38,859 nucleotides of DNA, taken from contig NZ_CALCDX010000199.1 of NCBI RefSeq assembly GCF_937900395.1, forward strand, positions 1-38,859, written 5' to 3'. Made by a program: the position numbers and the translations under genes. Below are positions 22,956-31,900 of this stretch, piece by piece; the stretch's first letter is position 1, and the number at the start of each line of letters is the position of its first letter. A model generated the notes under the pieces. That model did no database searches and was not told the DNA's origin. It saw only the letters and a program-made list of their open reading frames with translations. Source of the DNA: an uncultured Caulobacter sp. Its GTDB lineage: Bacteria > Pseudomonadota > Alphaproteobacteria > Caulobacterales > Caulobacteraceae.

Positions 22956-23143
22956 GCGGAAGGATCCCCTCATTCTTCGAAGCGCCCAGGCTTGAAAGCA
23001 CGGTCTCGCGTCGTTTGCGGCCGTTTACAGAAAGTTTTCGAAGGTTTGGTGACGGAAAGGCCACGCCCGCCCAGAAACTGTCACAAACCCCCGGAAACGC
23101 GGAAGAATTGGTCAGATTTTTTTTACTTGTTTAATCGGACGTC

Positions 23144-24712
23144 ATGACAGCTCAACCCGACTCGGCCCCCGAAAACGCCGCATACCGCGCCTGGCGGCTG
23201 ACCCTGCTGATGGTGGCGGGGCTGACGATTCTGCGCCTGGCGGCGCTGTTCGCCACGCCCCTGGAGCTCTATCCCGACGAGGCTCAATACTGGCTGTGGT
23301 CGCGCGAGCTGGCGTTCGGCTACTTCTCCAAGCCGCCGATGATCGCCTGGCTGATCTGGCTGACGACCAAGATCGGCGGCGACGCCGAGGCCTGGGTGCG
23401 GCTTTCGGCGCCGCTGCTGCATGGCGCGACCGCCCTGGTCGTCCACCGGATCGCCCGTCGCCTCTACGGCGGATGGTCTGGCCTCGCGGCGGCCGCGATC
23501 TACAGCCTGATGCCCGGCGTGGTGCTGTCCTCGGGCCTGGTCGCCACCGACGCGCCCCTGCTGTTCTTCCTGTCCCTGACGATCTGGGCCTATGTCGACC
23601 TGGCCGAGGCCTATGCGCCGCGTCGCTATTTCGTGGCGGCCGGCATGGGCGTCGCCTTGGGCTTGGCGTTTCTGTCGAAATACGCCGCCATCTACGCCCT
23701 GGGCAGCATCGTCTTGCACGCGCTGATCTCCCGCGAGGCGCGCCATCGCTGGTGCCCCGCGGCGATCGTCCTGTTCGCCTTCGCCTTCGTGCTGACCCTG
23801 GCGCCGAACTTCGCGTGGAACGCCAGTCACCACTTCTCGACGGTCAAGCACACCGCCTCGAACGCCAACTGGGGCGCGCATCTGTTCAATGTCCGTGAAC
23901 TGAGCGAGTTCGTGCTCTCGCAGTTCGGCGTCTTCGGCCCGGTTCCGTTCGGCGTGCTGCTGGGCGGCGCGATCTGGCTGGGCGCGAAGAAGAAGATTCA
24001 GTCGCCGGACCTTCTGCTGCTGTGCTTCAGCGCGCCGCCCCTGATCATCGTCGCCGGCGAGGCCTTCGTCTCCCGCGCCAACGCCAACTGGGCCGGCGCG
24101 GCCTTCGTGGCGGGATCGGTGCTGGCCGCGGGCTGGCTCCTGCGCTGGAACGCCCGCCGCTGGCTGATCGGCGGCCTGGCGCTGCAGGGGCTGTTCGCGG
24201 CCTTCTTCGTGGTCTGCATGGTCAACCCGCGCGCGGCGGACGCCGTGGGGCTCGCCAACGGCTTCAAGCGCGTGCGCGGCTGGGACCAGACCGTCCAGGC
24301 GATCATCGATCGGACGCGCGAGGAGCAGGCCCTGCGCGGCGGGGTCAGCGCCGTCGCCATGGACGATCGCTTCCTCTACAACGCCGCCGCCTATTACGGC
24401 CGCGACTATTTCGGCCAGCCGGGCGCGCCGCCGCTGCGCATGTGGGTTCACGAGATCGCCCCGCAGAACCAGGCTGAGACCGAGGCGCCGCTTGACGCCG
24501 CCTCTGGCCGCCGCGCCCTGATCGTCAGCCTGGAGGGCGGCTATCGCCCCGAGATCGAACAGGACTTCAAGGCGACGTCGGCCTTGCAGATCTCGCGCGT
24601 GCGCCTCGACAAGAAGCGCTCGCGTCGGATCGACCTGTTCATCGCCGAAGGCTTCTCCCCCCTGCCCCGCGACCCCGTCACGGGCCTGCCGCCGGAGCCG
24701 AAGCGCCCCTGA
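23144..24712 (+). CDS. GT39/ArnT-like membrane glycosyltransferase
   Basis: This is a multi-span inner-membrane enzyme that transfers a sugar from a polyprenyl-phosphate donor to an envelope acceptor. The 522-residue protein has about nine hydrophobic segments. The diagnostic first periplasmic loop is ELYPDEAQYWLWSRELAFGYFSKPPMIAWL (about 44-72), whose Asp-Glu pair is the catalytic acidic motif of the family. A second conserved piece (ATDAPLLFF) follows near 138. The C-terminal 130 residues form a soluble domain. The acceptor (lipid A, glycan or protein) cannot be deduced. An AT-rich stretch with T-runs at 23113-23135 precedes the ATG and may be its promoter. It lies divergently to TonB receptor 3. 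Confidence 0.82.
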   Translation: MTAQPDSAPENAAYRAWRLTLLMVAGLTILRLAALFATPLELYPDEAQYWLWSRELAFGYFSKPPMIAWLIWLTTKIGGDAEAWVRLSAPLLHGATALVVHRIARRLYGGWSGLAAAAIYSLMPGVVLSSGLVATDAPLLFFLSLTIWAYVDLAEAYAPRRYFVAAGMGVALGLAFLSKYAAIYALGSIVLHALISREARHRWCPAAIVLFAFAFVLTLAPNFAWNASHHFSTVKHTASNANWGAHLFNVRELSEFVLSQFGVFGPVPFGVLLGGAIWLGAKKKIQSPDLLLLCFSAPPLIIVAGEAFVSRANANWAGAAFVAGSVLAAGWLLRWNARRWLIGGLALQGLFAAFFVVCMVNPRAADAVGLANGFKRVRGWDQTVQAIIDRTREEQALRGGVSAVAMDDRFLYNAAAYYGRDYFGQPGAPPLRMWVHEIAPQNQAETEAPLDAASGRRALIVSLEGGYRPEIEQDFKATSALQISRVRLDKKRSRRIDLFIAEGFSPLPRDPVTGLPPEPKRP

Positions 24713-24727
24713 GAGATAGAGGCCATG

Positions 24728-24759
24728 AAAAAGGGCGGCGATCGCAACGACCGCCGCCC
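24728..24759 (-). terminator. intrinsic terminator of the scoAB operon
   Basis: GGGCGGCGATCG (24733-24744) pairs with CGACCGCCGCCC (24748-24759) with one mismatch. On the minus strand it is followed by TTTTT. It lies 24 bp beyond the scoB stop. Confidence 0.88.
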
Positions 24760-24783
24760 CCTCCAGGCCTCTCAGAAGCCTAG

Positions 24784-25425
24784 CTAAATCGCGACTTCGA
24801 AAGCCGCCTCGGTCTTGGATTTGACCTCATCGACGCTCACGCCCGGCGCCAGTTCGATCAGCCGGACCGGCGTCTTGCCTCGGTTGATCTCGAAGACGCC
24901 CAGCTCAGTGATCAGCAGATCGACGACGCCGGCGCCGGTCAGCGGCAGGGTGCAACGCTTAAGCAGCTTGGGCGCGCCGGACTTCTCGCAATGGTCCATG
25001 ACCACCACCACGCGCTTGACCCCGGCGACGAGGTCCATGGCCCCGCCCATGCCCTTGACCATCTTGCCGGGCACCATCCAGTTGGCGAGGTCGCCGTTCT
25101 CGGCCACCTGCATGCCGCCCAGGATCGACAGGGCGATGTGCCCGCCGCGGATCATGGCGAAGCTGTCGGCCGAGCTGAAGTAGGAGCTGCTGTCGAGCTC
25201 GGTGATCGTCTGCTTGCCGGCGTTGATCAGGTCGGCGTCTTCCTCGCCCTCATAGGGGAAGGGACCCATGCCCAGCATGCCGTTCTCGCTCTGCAGCGTC
25301 ACGTGCATGCCTTCGGGGATGTAGTTGGCGACCAGGGTCGGGATGCCGATGCCGAGGTTCACGTAGAAGCCGTCCTGCAGCTCCTTGGCGGCGCGGGCCG
25401 CCATCTCGTCGCGGGTCCAGGCCAT
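24784..25425 (-). CDS. scoB: 3-oxoacid CoA-transferase subunit B
   Basis: ScoB is the beta subunit of succinyl-CoA:3-ketoacid CoA-transferase, which activates acetoacetate (or 3-oxoadipate in close relatives) with CoA from succinyl-CoA. The 213-residue protein has the active-site Glu47 in QSENGMLGMGP, the GIGIPTLVANY nucleotide-facing loop, ADSFAMIRGGHIALSILGGMQV and GMGGAMDLVAGVKRV. It starts in the ScoA stop (TAATG), so the two subunits are translationally coupled. Acetoacetate use for ketone-body or polyhydroxybutyrate breakdown is the usual role; PcaJ of the 3-oxoadipate pathway is the main alternative and cannot be excluded by sequence alone. Confidence 0.93.
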   Translation of the reverse strand: MAWTRDEMAARAAKELQDGFYVNLGIGIPTLVANYIPEGMHVTLQSENGMLGMGPFPYEGEEDADLINAGKQTITELDSSSYFSSADSFAMIRGGHIALSILGGMQVAENGDLANWMVPGKMVKGMGGAMDLVAGVKRVVVVMDHCEKSGAPKLLKRCTLPLTGAGVVDLLITELGVFEINRGKTPVRLIELAPGVSVDEVKSKTEAAFEVAI

Positions 25426-26150
25426 TACGCGGTCTCCTGAGTCTTTTGCTCGTGGGGGCGGGTGGTGACCCGCTCGATGCGCTTTTCGAACTTGGCGCCC
25501 TTGATGATGCGGTCGACATAGATGCCGGGGGTATGGATCGCGTCCTTGTCGAGGGCGCCGATCTCGACCAGCTCCTCGACCTCCACCACCGTGGCGCGGC
25601 CGGCCGTGGCCATCATCGGATTGAAGTTCCGCGCGGTCTTCCGGTAGATCAGATTACCCTCGGCGTCGCCCTTCCAGGCCTTGACGATCGAGAGGTCGGC
25701 GGTCAGGCCGCGCTCCATCACGTACATCTCGCCGTCGAACTCACGAACCTCCTTGCCCTCGGCCACCAGGGTGCCGTAGCCGGTGCGCGTGAAGAAGGCG
25801 GGAATGCCCGCGCCGCCCGCACGAATCCGTTCGGCCAGCGTGCCCTGCGGATTGAACTCCAGCTCCAGTTCGCCGGAGAGGTAGAGCTGTTCGAACAGCT
25901 TGTTCTCACCCACATAGGACGAGACCATCTTCTTGATTTGGCGATTTTCCAGCAGGATGCCCAGGCCGAAGCCGTCGACGCCGCAATTGTTGGAGACGAC
26001 CGTGAGGTCCTTCACCCCCGCCTCGCGGATCGCCGCGATCAGGTTCTCCGGGATGCCGCAGAGGCCAAAGCCGCCGGCCATGATGGTCATGCCGTCCTTG
26101 AGCAGCCCGGCCAGGGCCTCGACGGCGTCTTTCTTCACCTTGTCGACCAT
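25425..26150 (-). CDS. scoA: 3-oxoacid CoA-transferase subunit A
   Basis: ScoA is the alpha subunit partner of ScoB. The 241-residue protein shows the family pattern: GMTIMAGGFGLCGIPENLI (about 19-37), TVVSNNCGVDGFGLGILL, KKMVSSYVGENKLFEQ, ELEFNPQGTLAERIRAGGAGIPAFFTRTGYGT and NFNPMMATAGR. The start at 26150 follows GGAGACACC. The pair has no linked acetoacetate or PHB genes in this window. The 108 bp between its start and the divergent KefF-like gene should contain both promoters. Confidence 0.93.
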   Translation of the reverse strand: MVDKVKKDAVEALAGLLKDGMTIMAGGFGLCGIPENLIAAIREAGVKDLTVVSNNCGVDGFGLGILLENRQIKKMVSSYVGENKLFEQLYLSGELELEFNPQGTLAERIRAGGAGIPAFFTRTGYGTLVAEGKEVREFDGEMYVMERGLTADLSIVKAWKGDAEGNLIYRKTARNFNPMMATAGRATVVEVEELVEIGALDKDAIHTPGIYVDRIIKGAKFEKRIERVTTRPHEQKTQETA

Positions 26151-26258
26151 GGTGTCTCCCTTGTCCCGACCTGCTAGTCGGGTGTTTGGCGAACCGTGTC
26201 GCCCGAGCCATGAAGAAATTCAACCCTTGATGAATTGTTTTTCCGGAAGGGCCGCCTG

Positions 26259-26840
26259 ATGTCCGACGCTAACACCGGCTCGATGACGCCCGCCACCTCA
26301 GGCTTGCTTCTGGTGCTGGCCCACCCGGCGCTTGAACGCTCGCGCGCCAATCGCACCCTGGCCAAGGCGGCCAAGAGCCTCTCCGGCGTCACTTTCAAGG
26401 ATCTGTACGAGACCTATCCGGACTTCGTGGTCGATATCGAGACCGAGCAGGCCGCCCTCGTGGCCCACGACGTCGTCGCCTTGCAGTTCCCGCTGTTCTG
26501 GTACTCGACGCCCTCCCTTCTGAAGGAGTGGCTGGACATCGTCTGGCTGCATGGCTTCGCCTATGGCGAGGGCGGCGAGGCGCTGAAGGGCAAGAAGCTG
26601 TTCGTGGCCTGCACCACGGGCGGCTCGGCCAAGGCCTATCACGCCCATGGCTATAATCGCTTCAGCATGGATGAATTCCTGCGTCCGCTGGAGCAGACCG
26701 CCCACCTGTGCGGGATGGAATGGGAGACGCCGTTCGTCGTGCATGGCGCATCCGTGAAAGACGACGCCGCCCTGAAGGCCGAAGCCGAACGCTACAAGGC
26801 GCGGGTGGCGTCGCTCTTGCCGGCTCGCGCGGAGGCCTAG
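26259..26840 (+). CDS. NAD(P)H oxidoreductase, KefF-like
   Basis: This is a flavodoxin-fold quinone reductase-like protein that in KefF/KefG systems binds and activates the Kef antiporter. The 193-residue protein has LLLVLAHPALERSRANR near the N-terminus (the family HP-x2-E-x-S-x-x-N pattern), VALQFPLFWYSTPSLLKEWLDIVW, KLFVACTTGGSAKAY, and FLRPLEQTAHLCGMEW. FMN binding is expected. The start at 26259 has GGAAGG nine bases upstream; the frame above is shared with the scoA promoter. It ends 6 bp before kefC, so the two form an operon and its role as the ancillary subunit is well supported by position. Confidence 0.85.
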   Translation: MSDANTGSMTPATSGLLLVLAHPALERSRANRTLAKAAKSLSGVTFKDLYETYPDFVVDIETEQAALVAHDVVALQFPLFWYSTPSLLKEWLDIVWLHGFAYGEGGEALKGKKLFVACTTGGSAKAYHAHGYNRFSMDEFLRPLEQTAHLCGMEWETPFVVHGASVKDDAALKAEAERYKARVASLLPARAEA

Positions 26841-26846
26841 GGACAG

Positions 26847-28748
26847 ATGGAAAACTTCCTCACCCAGACCCTGGTCTATCTGGGCGCGGCCGTCGTCTCG
26901 GTGCCGATCGCCAAGCGGCTCGGCCTCGGCTCGGTGCTCGGTTACCTGATCGCGGGCGTCGTCATCGGTCCCTACGCCCTGTCGCTGGTCGGCGCCCAGG
27001 CCGACGTCATGAAGTTCGCCGAGTTCGGCGTCGTCATCCTGCTGTTCCTGATCGGCCTCGAGGTGCGACCCACGATGCTGTGGGACATGCGCAAGGCCAT
27101 CTTCGGCTTCGGCGGCGCGCAGGTGGTGGGAACGGCGATCGCGATCGCCGCGGCCGCGCTGGCGCTGGGCTTGCCTTGGCAGACGGCGTTGGCGGTCGGT
27201 CTGGTGCTGGCGATGTCCTCGACCGCGATCGTTCTGCAAACCTTGGATGAGAAGGGCCTGAGGCAGGGTCCCGTCGGCCGCGCGGCGTTCGGGGTGCTGC
27301 TGCTGCAGGACCTGGCCGTCATTCCGCTGTTCGCCCTACTCCCGCTGCTGGCCACGGTCGCCCCAGCGGCTCACGCCGATGGCGGCCATGGCGGCGGAAA
27401 CCTGGTCACCCACCTGCCCGTCTGGGCCCAGGGCTTGTCGGTCTTCGCGGCGGTCGCGGCCGTGGTCGGCGGCGGTCGCTACCTGGTGCGCCCCGTCTTC
27501 CGCTTCATCGCCAAGGCGCGCCTGCGCGAGATCTTCACCGCCTCGGCGCTGCTGATCGTCGTGGCGGTCGCCAGCCTGATGCAGATCGTCGGCCTTTCCC
27601 CGGCCCTCGGCGCCTTCCTGGCCGGCGTCGTGCTGGCCGAGAGCGAGTTCCGGCGCGAGCTGGAGACGGACATCGAGCCGTTCCGAGGCCTGCTGCTGGG
27701 CCTCTTCTTCATCACCGTCGGCGCGGGCGTCGACCTGCCGCTGATCGCGCGTCAGCCGCTGCTGCTCGTCGGACTCGTCCTGGGCCTGATGGCCCTGAAG
27801 TTCCTGGTGCTCTACGGCCTGGCCCTGCTGTTCGGCGCGCCCAAGCGCGGCGCCATGGCGGTGGCCGCGGCGCTGGCCCAGGGCGGCGAGTTCGCCTTCG
27901 TGCTGCTGAGCTTCACGGTCGGCGCCGGCGTGATCGGCGCGTCGCTGGCGGCCTTGCTGACCGCCGCGGTGGCCGTCTCGATGGCCCTGACTCCGGTGGC
28001 GATGATCCTCTACGAGCGCGTCGCCGCCCTGATGGACGCCGCTATCCCGGACGTCGTCCCCGACACCGGCGATTTCGACGAGAGCGAGCCGGACATCATC
28101 ATCGCCGGCTTTGGCCGCTTCGGGCAGATCGCAGGACGCATGCTGTCGGCCAATGGGTTCAAGTCGACGGTGCTGGACAGCGATATCGAGCAGATCGAGC
28201 TGCTGCGCCGCTTTGGCCGCCGCGTGCACTATGGCGACGCCACGCGCCTGGATCTGCTGCGGCAAGCGGGCGCCGATCGCGCGCGGATGCTGATCGTCGC
28301 CCTGGACGACCGCGAAAAGACGGTCGAGCTGGTCGAGACCGCGCGCAAGGCGTTTCCAGATCTGATCATCCTGGCCCGGGCCTGGGATCGCCGGCACGCC
28401 TACGACCTGCTGGCCAACGGCGCCGACGCGGTCGAGCGCGAGACCTTCGAATCCGCCCTCGCGCTGGGCGCCACGGCGCTGCAGAAGCTGGGCTTCCGGG
28501 CTCACCGCGCGCATCGGGCGGCCGCCTTCTTCCGCCGCCACGATCGCCGGATGTTCGAGGAGCTGCGCCCCATGTGGGGCCAGGAGGAGGCCTATATCCT
28601 GGCCTCGCGCGACGCGGCCCAGACCATGGACCGGCTGCTGGACGCCGACCTGCACCGCATGCGCCCCGGGGACGCCGGCGGCGCGTGGGACACCGCCAGC
28701 CTCGACGAGGAACTGCGCGAGCGGGCCCAGCAGGAAGGCGCGGGATAG
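26847..28748 (+). CDS. KefB/KefC-like monovalent cation:proton antiporter
   Basis: This is a CPA2-family inner-membrane antiporter that exports K+ in exchange for H+, in known Kef systems gated by glutathione adducts of electrophiles. The 633-residue protein has about 12 membrane segments (1-390), including GVVILLFLIGLEVRPTMLW, AMSSTAIVLQTL, LLLQDLAVIPLFALLP and the LFFITVGAGVDL segment. A RCK/TrkA-N domain follows (EPDIIIAGFGRFGQIAGRML, then a VLDSDIEQIE NAD-pocket strand and HYGDATRLDLLRQAGAD). The Gln-x-x-x-Asp motif of Kef (QDLAV) is present. It follows the KefF-like gene by 6 bp. Its stop is 2 bp from the convergent AraC gene's stop. Confidence 0.9.
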   Translation: MENFLTQTLVYLGAAVVSVPIAKRLGLGSVLGYLIAGVVIGPYALSLVGAQADVMKFAEFGVVILLFLIGLEVRPTMLWDMRKAIFGFGGAQVVGTAIAIAAAALALGLPWQTALAVGLVLAMSSTAIVLQTLDEKGLRQGPVGRAAFGVLLLQDLAVIPLFALLPLLATVAPAAHADGGHGGGNLVTHLPVWAQGLSVFAAVAAVVGGGRYLVRPVFRFIAKARLREIFTASALLIVVAVASLMQIVGLSPALGAFLAGVVLAESEFRRELETDIEPFRGLLLGLFFITVGAGVDLPLIARQPLLLVGLVLGLMALKFLVLYGLALLFGAPKRGAMAVAAALAQGGEFAFVLLSFTVGAGVIGASLAALLTAAVAVSMALTPVAMILYERVAALMDAAIPDVVPDTGDFDESEPDIIIAGFGRFGQIAGRMLSANGFKSTVLDSDIEQIELLRRFGRRVHYGDATRLDLLRQAGADRARMLIVALDDREKTVELVETARKAFPDLIILARAWDRRHAYDLLANGADAVERETFESALALGATALQKLGFRAHRAHRAAAFFRRHDRRMFEELRPMWGQEEAYILASRDAAQTMDRLLDADLHRMRPGDAGGAWDTASLDEELRERAQQEGAG

Positions 28749-28750
28749 GG

Positions 28751-29800
28751 CTAGAGGTCGGCGCCATCCAGGGCGCGGAGCCAATCGGGTAGCCCTTGGC
28801 CGCGCGCCTGGGCGGCGCTGGCGTGCAGAGCCGCCGCCGCGCCGATCTCGCGCGCCTCGCCGGGCGCAAGCCCGAACCTGGCTTTGAACGCCCGCGCGAA
28901 GCTGGACCAGGCCGAGAAGCCGTGCCCCTCGACAACCTGGCTCAGCGGCAGGTGGCTCAGCGAAGGATCGGTCAAGGCGTCGAACGCCCGGCGCAGGCGA
29001 CGATTTTGAATATGCTCGCGGACCCCGCCCAGCGGCGCGAAGAGGCGATAGAGCGAGGCCCGCGAAAGACCGAACCGCCGGCACAAAACCTCGGCGCCCA
29101 GATACGGATCGTCCAGGTTGGCGTCGATGAAGCGCCGGATGCGGCCCAGCTGCGATTCCGCGATCGCCGCCCGGGCGGCCGGATCGCCCGACGCCGGCAT
29201 GGCCAGCCCGGCGAGCAGATCGATGGTGGTTCGTCCAACGATGGGGGCGTCGGCCATGGAGAGCTCTCCGGCAAAGCTCCATAGCGTCTCGACATGGCTC
29301 TTGAACAGCCGGGCCGCGGCGGTGTCGCGTCTCAGGACGCGACCATGAAGGTCGTCGAGGTCACGGTCGCGCGCCGCCAGGGCCTCGCGAGGAATAGCCA
29401 GATTGAAGTTTCCGCAGGCCTGAGCTTCCGAATGGAACGGCCGCGTCAGATCCAGCAGGCAGACGTCCCCGACCGAAGCCTCCACCTCGCCGCGGTAAGC
29501 CTCTCGGCGATCGCCGCCCTCGGCGATGATCTGGACGAGGATGAGGTCGAGACCGGTCGCGGCGACCTTCCTATGGTCGCGCCCATAGCTGTAGGTCCCG
29601 CCGCTCATGTGGGCGTAGCCCAAAAGCATGGGGCCGACGTTGACGCTGCTGATCCACAGATCCGGGCCTGACGCCGCGACGTCGCGAAGGCGAGTGTCGA
29701 AGACGGGGGCGATCGCCTCGGCGAAATCGGCGACGCCTTGCCGCCCCGGCGATACGCGGGTGCCAGCCTGGTGCCGGGGAAGCGACAAGGAAAGCGACAT
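28751..29800 (-). CDS. AraC-family transcription regulator
   Basis: The roughly 349-residue protein has an N-terminal AraC_binding_2-like domain (about 15-190, with DLWISSVNVGPMLLGYAHMSGG and GDVCLLDLTRPFHSE, the usual 'D-L-x-RP' signature) and a C-terminal pair of helix-turn-helices (IRRFIDANLDDPYLGAEVLCRRFGLSRASLYRLFAPLGG, then HLPLSQVVEGHGFSAWSSFARAFKARFGLAPGEARE). It binds DNA and probably a small ligand; both are unknown. The start is uncertain: 29800 (chosen, MSLSLSL) or 29833 (with a GGTGGCGGGG upstream). The divergent neighbour to the right is the desaturase, on the same strand, so there is no divergent target by position. Confidence 0.85.
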   Translation of the reverse strand: MSLSLSLPRHQAGTRVSPGRQGVADFAEAIAPVFDTRLRDVAASGPDLWISSVNVGPMLLGYAHMSGGTYSYGRDHRKVAATGLDLILVQIIAEGGDRREAYRGEVEASVGDVCLLDLTRPFHSEAQACGNFNLAIPREALAARDRDLDDLHGRVLRRDTAAARLFKSHVETLWSFAGELSMADAPIVGRTTIDLLAGLAMPASGDPAARAAIAESQLGRIRRFIDANLDDPYLGAEVLCRRFGLSRASLYRLFAPLGGVREHIQNRRLRRAFDALTDPSLSHLPLSQVVEGHGFSAWSSFARAFKARFGLAPGEAREIGAAAALHASAAQARGQGLPDWLRALDGADL

Positions 29801-29892
29801 AGGACGCTCGACATGATGGCGACGGGAAAACATCGCCCCGCCACCGCATAGGTCTCATGCCGCCAGAACTTGGCCTTGTCGAGCGCTCACAG

Positions 29893-30957
29893 CTATTCGG
29901 CGGCGCGCGGCCCTTGAGAAACCGCGGCGGGCTTTTGCGCCACGCGGCGGAACAAGGCCGTCAGAGCCTCGAACAGGCCCTTCTGGGAAGCGCGATGATA
30001 CAGCGAGTCCGGCGCCAGGGCTTGGGCCAACCGGGCGTGGGCCTTGCCAAGATTGTGGTAGGGCAGCTTGGGCAGCAGATGGTGCAGAGCGTGGTAGCGC
30101 AAGCCCACAGGCGCCCAGAGTTCGGACGCCAGGTTCGGCGGCGGGACATTGACCGAGTCCAGGAACTGCTCGTCCAGGCTCATCTTGCCGCCGTCGTTGT
30201 CCCAGTGGTGCGCGACCAGGGTCCGGGCCTGATTGACGAAGGTGGCCAGCGAGAAGATCGCCAGGCCCGTCAGCACGAAGCGGATCGGCAGCGCGCCGGC
30301 AATCGTCGCGGCGATCAGCCCCCACGACCACAGCCAGCAGGCGATGTCCTGGACCAGCCAGGCCGGGCGCATCTTGGCCATGTCCTCGCGCACGAAGTCG
30401 GGATTGATGATCAGGGCCGACAAGCGCTGCTTGAGCACGCGGCGCAGCGGCGGAACCAGAAACGACAGCGGGATGATGATCGCCGACCGGATCAGCACGC
30501 CGATCGGCGCCAGCAGGGCGACGAACAGGAAGCCGGCCAGCGACAGCGGCGTAAAGCGCGAGAGCGGCATGTACTCAGGATCCAGCGCCGTGCCGAACCG
30601 GTCCTTGACGTGGTGGACGTTGTGCACGCCCTCGTACATCAGCGACGGCGTCATCAGCGGCACGCCGACCAGAACGTTCCAGCCCACGCGGAAACCCGGC
30701 GCCTCGTCGTCGCGGATGTGGGTCAGCTCGTGAATGAAGCTCAGCGCGCGAAAGAGCGCCAGCACGCTGACCAGACCCGCGACCAGACCGACCGCCAGGT
30801 TCGACGTGGTCGCGGCCAGCAGAAAGCCGCCCCACATCAAGGCGGCCGATAGCAGCAGATCGACCCAGTAGACGGCCGCGTTCGGCGTCATCAGGTCATC
30901 GGTCAGGGCGTAGGCCTGCCGCGTCAGGCTGACGCTATCGCTCGCTGTCTTGGCCAC
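29893..30957 (-). CDS. membrane fatty acid desaturase
   Basis: This is a di-iron inner-membrane desaturase or hydroxylase that acts on acyl chains or related lipids with O2 and electrons. The 354-residue protein has the histidine boxes H76-ELTH80, H112-NVHH116 and the C-terminal RYHALHHLLPKLPYH (H289, H292, H293), with an extra AHHWDN (250-254). Two hydrophobic pairs (about 35-70 and 135-175, 205-240) place the boxes on the cytosolic face. The substrate is unknown. The start at 30957 begins MAKTASDSVS. It lies downstream of the OmpA-like gene on the same strand, separated by a terminator. Confidence 0.87.
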   Translation of the reverse strand: MAKTASDSVSLTRQAYALTDDLMTPNAAVYWVDLLLSAALMWGGFLLAATTSNLAVGLVAGLVSVLALFRALSFIHELTHIRDDEAPGFRVGWNVLVGVPLMTPSLMYEGVHNVHHVKDRFGTALDPEYMPLSRFTPLSLAGFLFVALLAPIGVLIRSAIIIPLSFLVPPLRRVLKQRLSALIINPDFVREDMAKMRPAWLVQDIACWLWSWGLIAATIAGALPIRFVLTGLAIFSLATFVNQARTLVAHHWDNDGGKMSLDEQFLDSVNVPPPNLASELWAPVGLRYHALHHLLPKLPYHNLGKAHARLAQALAPDSLYHRASQKGLFEALTALFRRVAQKPAAVSQGPRAAE

Positions 30958-31004
30958 TTCGCCCTCGCATTGCTCGAAGGTGACGACTTGGCGACGACAG
31001 CGGC

Positions 31005-31045
31005 GAAAAGCAACCGCTTCGTGCCCGTAAGGGCCCCGAAGCGGC
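31005..31045 (-). terminator. intrinsic terminator of the OmpA-like gene
   Basis: CCGCTTCG (31015-31022) pairs with CGAAGCGG (31038-31045), with inner GCCC/GGGC pairing. On the minus strand the stem is followed by TTGCTTTTCG. It lies 6 bp after the OmpA-like stop. Confidence 0.75.
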
Positions 31046-31051
31046 AGAGAC

Positions 31052-31726
31052 TTAACGCGTCAGGGGACGCAGGACGATCTCGACGCGGCGGTTCTGAGCG
31101 CGGCCCGCGGCGGTGGAATTGTCGGCGATCGGCTGGCGCTCGCCCATGCCCGCGACGAAGACGCGATCGGGCATCACCCGCCCTTGGTTCGTCAGATAGC
31201 CCGCCACGGCGCTGGCCCGGCGCTCCGAGAGAACCTGATTGTAGTCGTCCGGTCCGCTGGAATCGGCGTGGCCGACGACGTCGATCGTGGTCTGGGGATA
31301 GGCGTTCAAGGTCCGCGCCACGTCGTCCAGCACCCGCGTGAACTGCGGCTGCACGTCCGAGCGATCGACGGCGAAGGTCACGTCGCTGGGCATGATGAGC
31401 ACGATCTGGTCGCCGTTTCGGCGGATCATCACGCCCGAGCCTTCCAGGCTGCGACGGAAATCGGCCTGCTGGCGATCCATGTAGTTGCCGATCGCGCCGC
31501 CAGCCAAGGCGCCGATCCCCGCGCCGATCAGGGCGTTCTTACGGCCCTGCTCGCCCTTGTTGGTGTTGGTCAGATAGCCGAGCAACGCCCCGGCGCCGGC
31601 GCCGGCCAGCGCGCCCGTGCCGGTGTTGTTGCGGACCGGCATGCCGGTATAGGGGTCGGTGGTCGTGCAGGCGGCCAGGGCGCCCGCGCCCACAAGAACG
31701 GCGGCCAAAGCAAACTTGCGCGTCAT
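31052..31726 (-). CDS. OmpA-family lipoprotein with glycine-zipper domain
   Basis: The 224-residue outer-membrane lipoprotein has a signal with lipobox LAAC (Cys20). A glycine-zipper region follows (GTGALAGAGAGALLGYLTNTNKGEQGRKNALIGAGIGALAGGAIGNYMD, about 35-83), then an OmpA peptidoglycan-binding domain (VTFAVDRSDVQPQF, TTIDVVGHADSSGPDDYNQVLSERRASAVAGYL, GMGERQPIADNSTAAGRAQNRRVEI). The conserved peptidoglycan-binding Asp and Arg of the family are present in the GHADSSGPDDYN and NRRVEI parts. It tethers the outer membrane to the wall. The start at 31726 follows GAGGG. It is divergent from the oxygenase gene at 31901. Confidence 0.92.
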   Translation of the reverse strand: MTRKFALAAVLVGAGALAACTTTDPYTGMPVRNNTGTGALAGAGAGALLGYLTNTNKGEQGRKNALIGAGIGALAGGAIGNYMDRQQADFRRSLEGSGVMIRRNGDQIVLIMPSDVTFAVDRSDVQPQFTRVLDDVARTLNAYPQTTIDVVGHADSSGPDDYNQVLSERRASAVAGYLTNQGRVMPDRVFVAGMGERQPIADNSTAAGRAQNRRVEIVLRPLTR

Positions 31727-31900
31727 CGCAACCCTCGTACGTTTGTTGTAGATCAAGGTCTGACGGGCAAACGCCCGACTTATGGTCAAGTTCCCCTCCC
31801 GCGCCGTCGGCGAGACGAACGCTCTTCGCGTCCGTCGTCGCGCGGTGTAGTAAGAAGGAACTTACTCATTCAGAAGCTTGCAGACCCAAGGCTCGTCGAC

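Noticed and set aside
23078..23084. CTGTCAC as half of a Pho box upstream of TonB receptor 3
   Set aside because: The second CTGTCAT-like half at the right spacing is missing, and the half-site points towards the glycosyltransferase.
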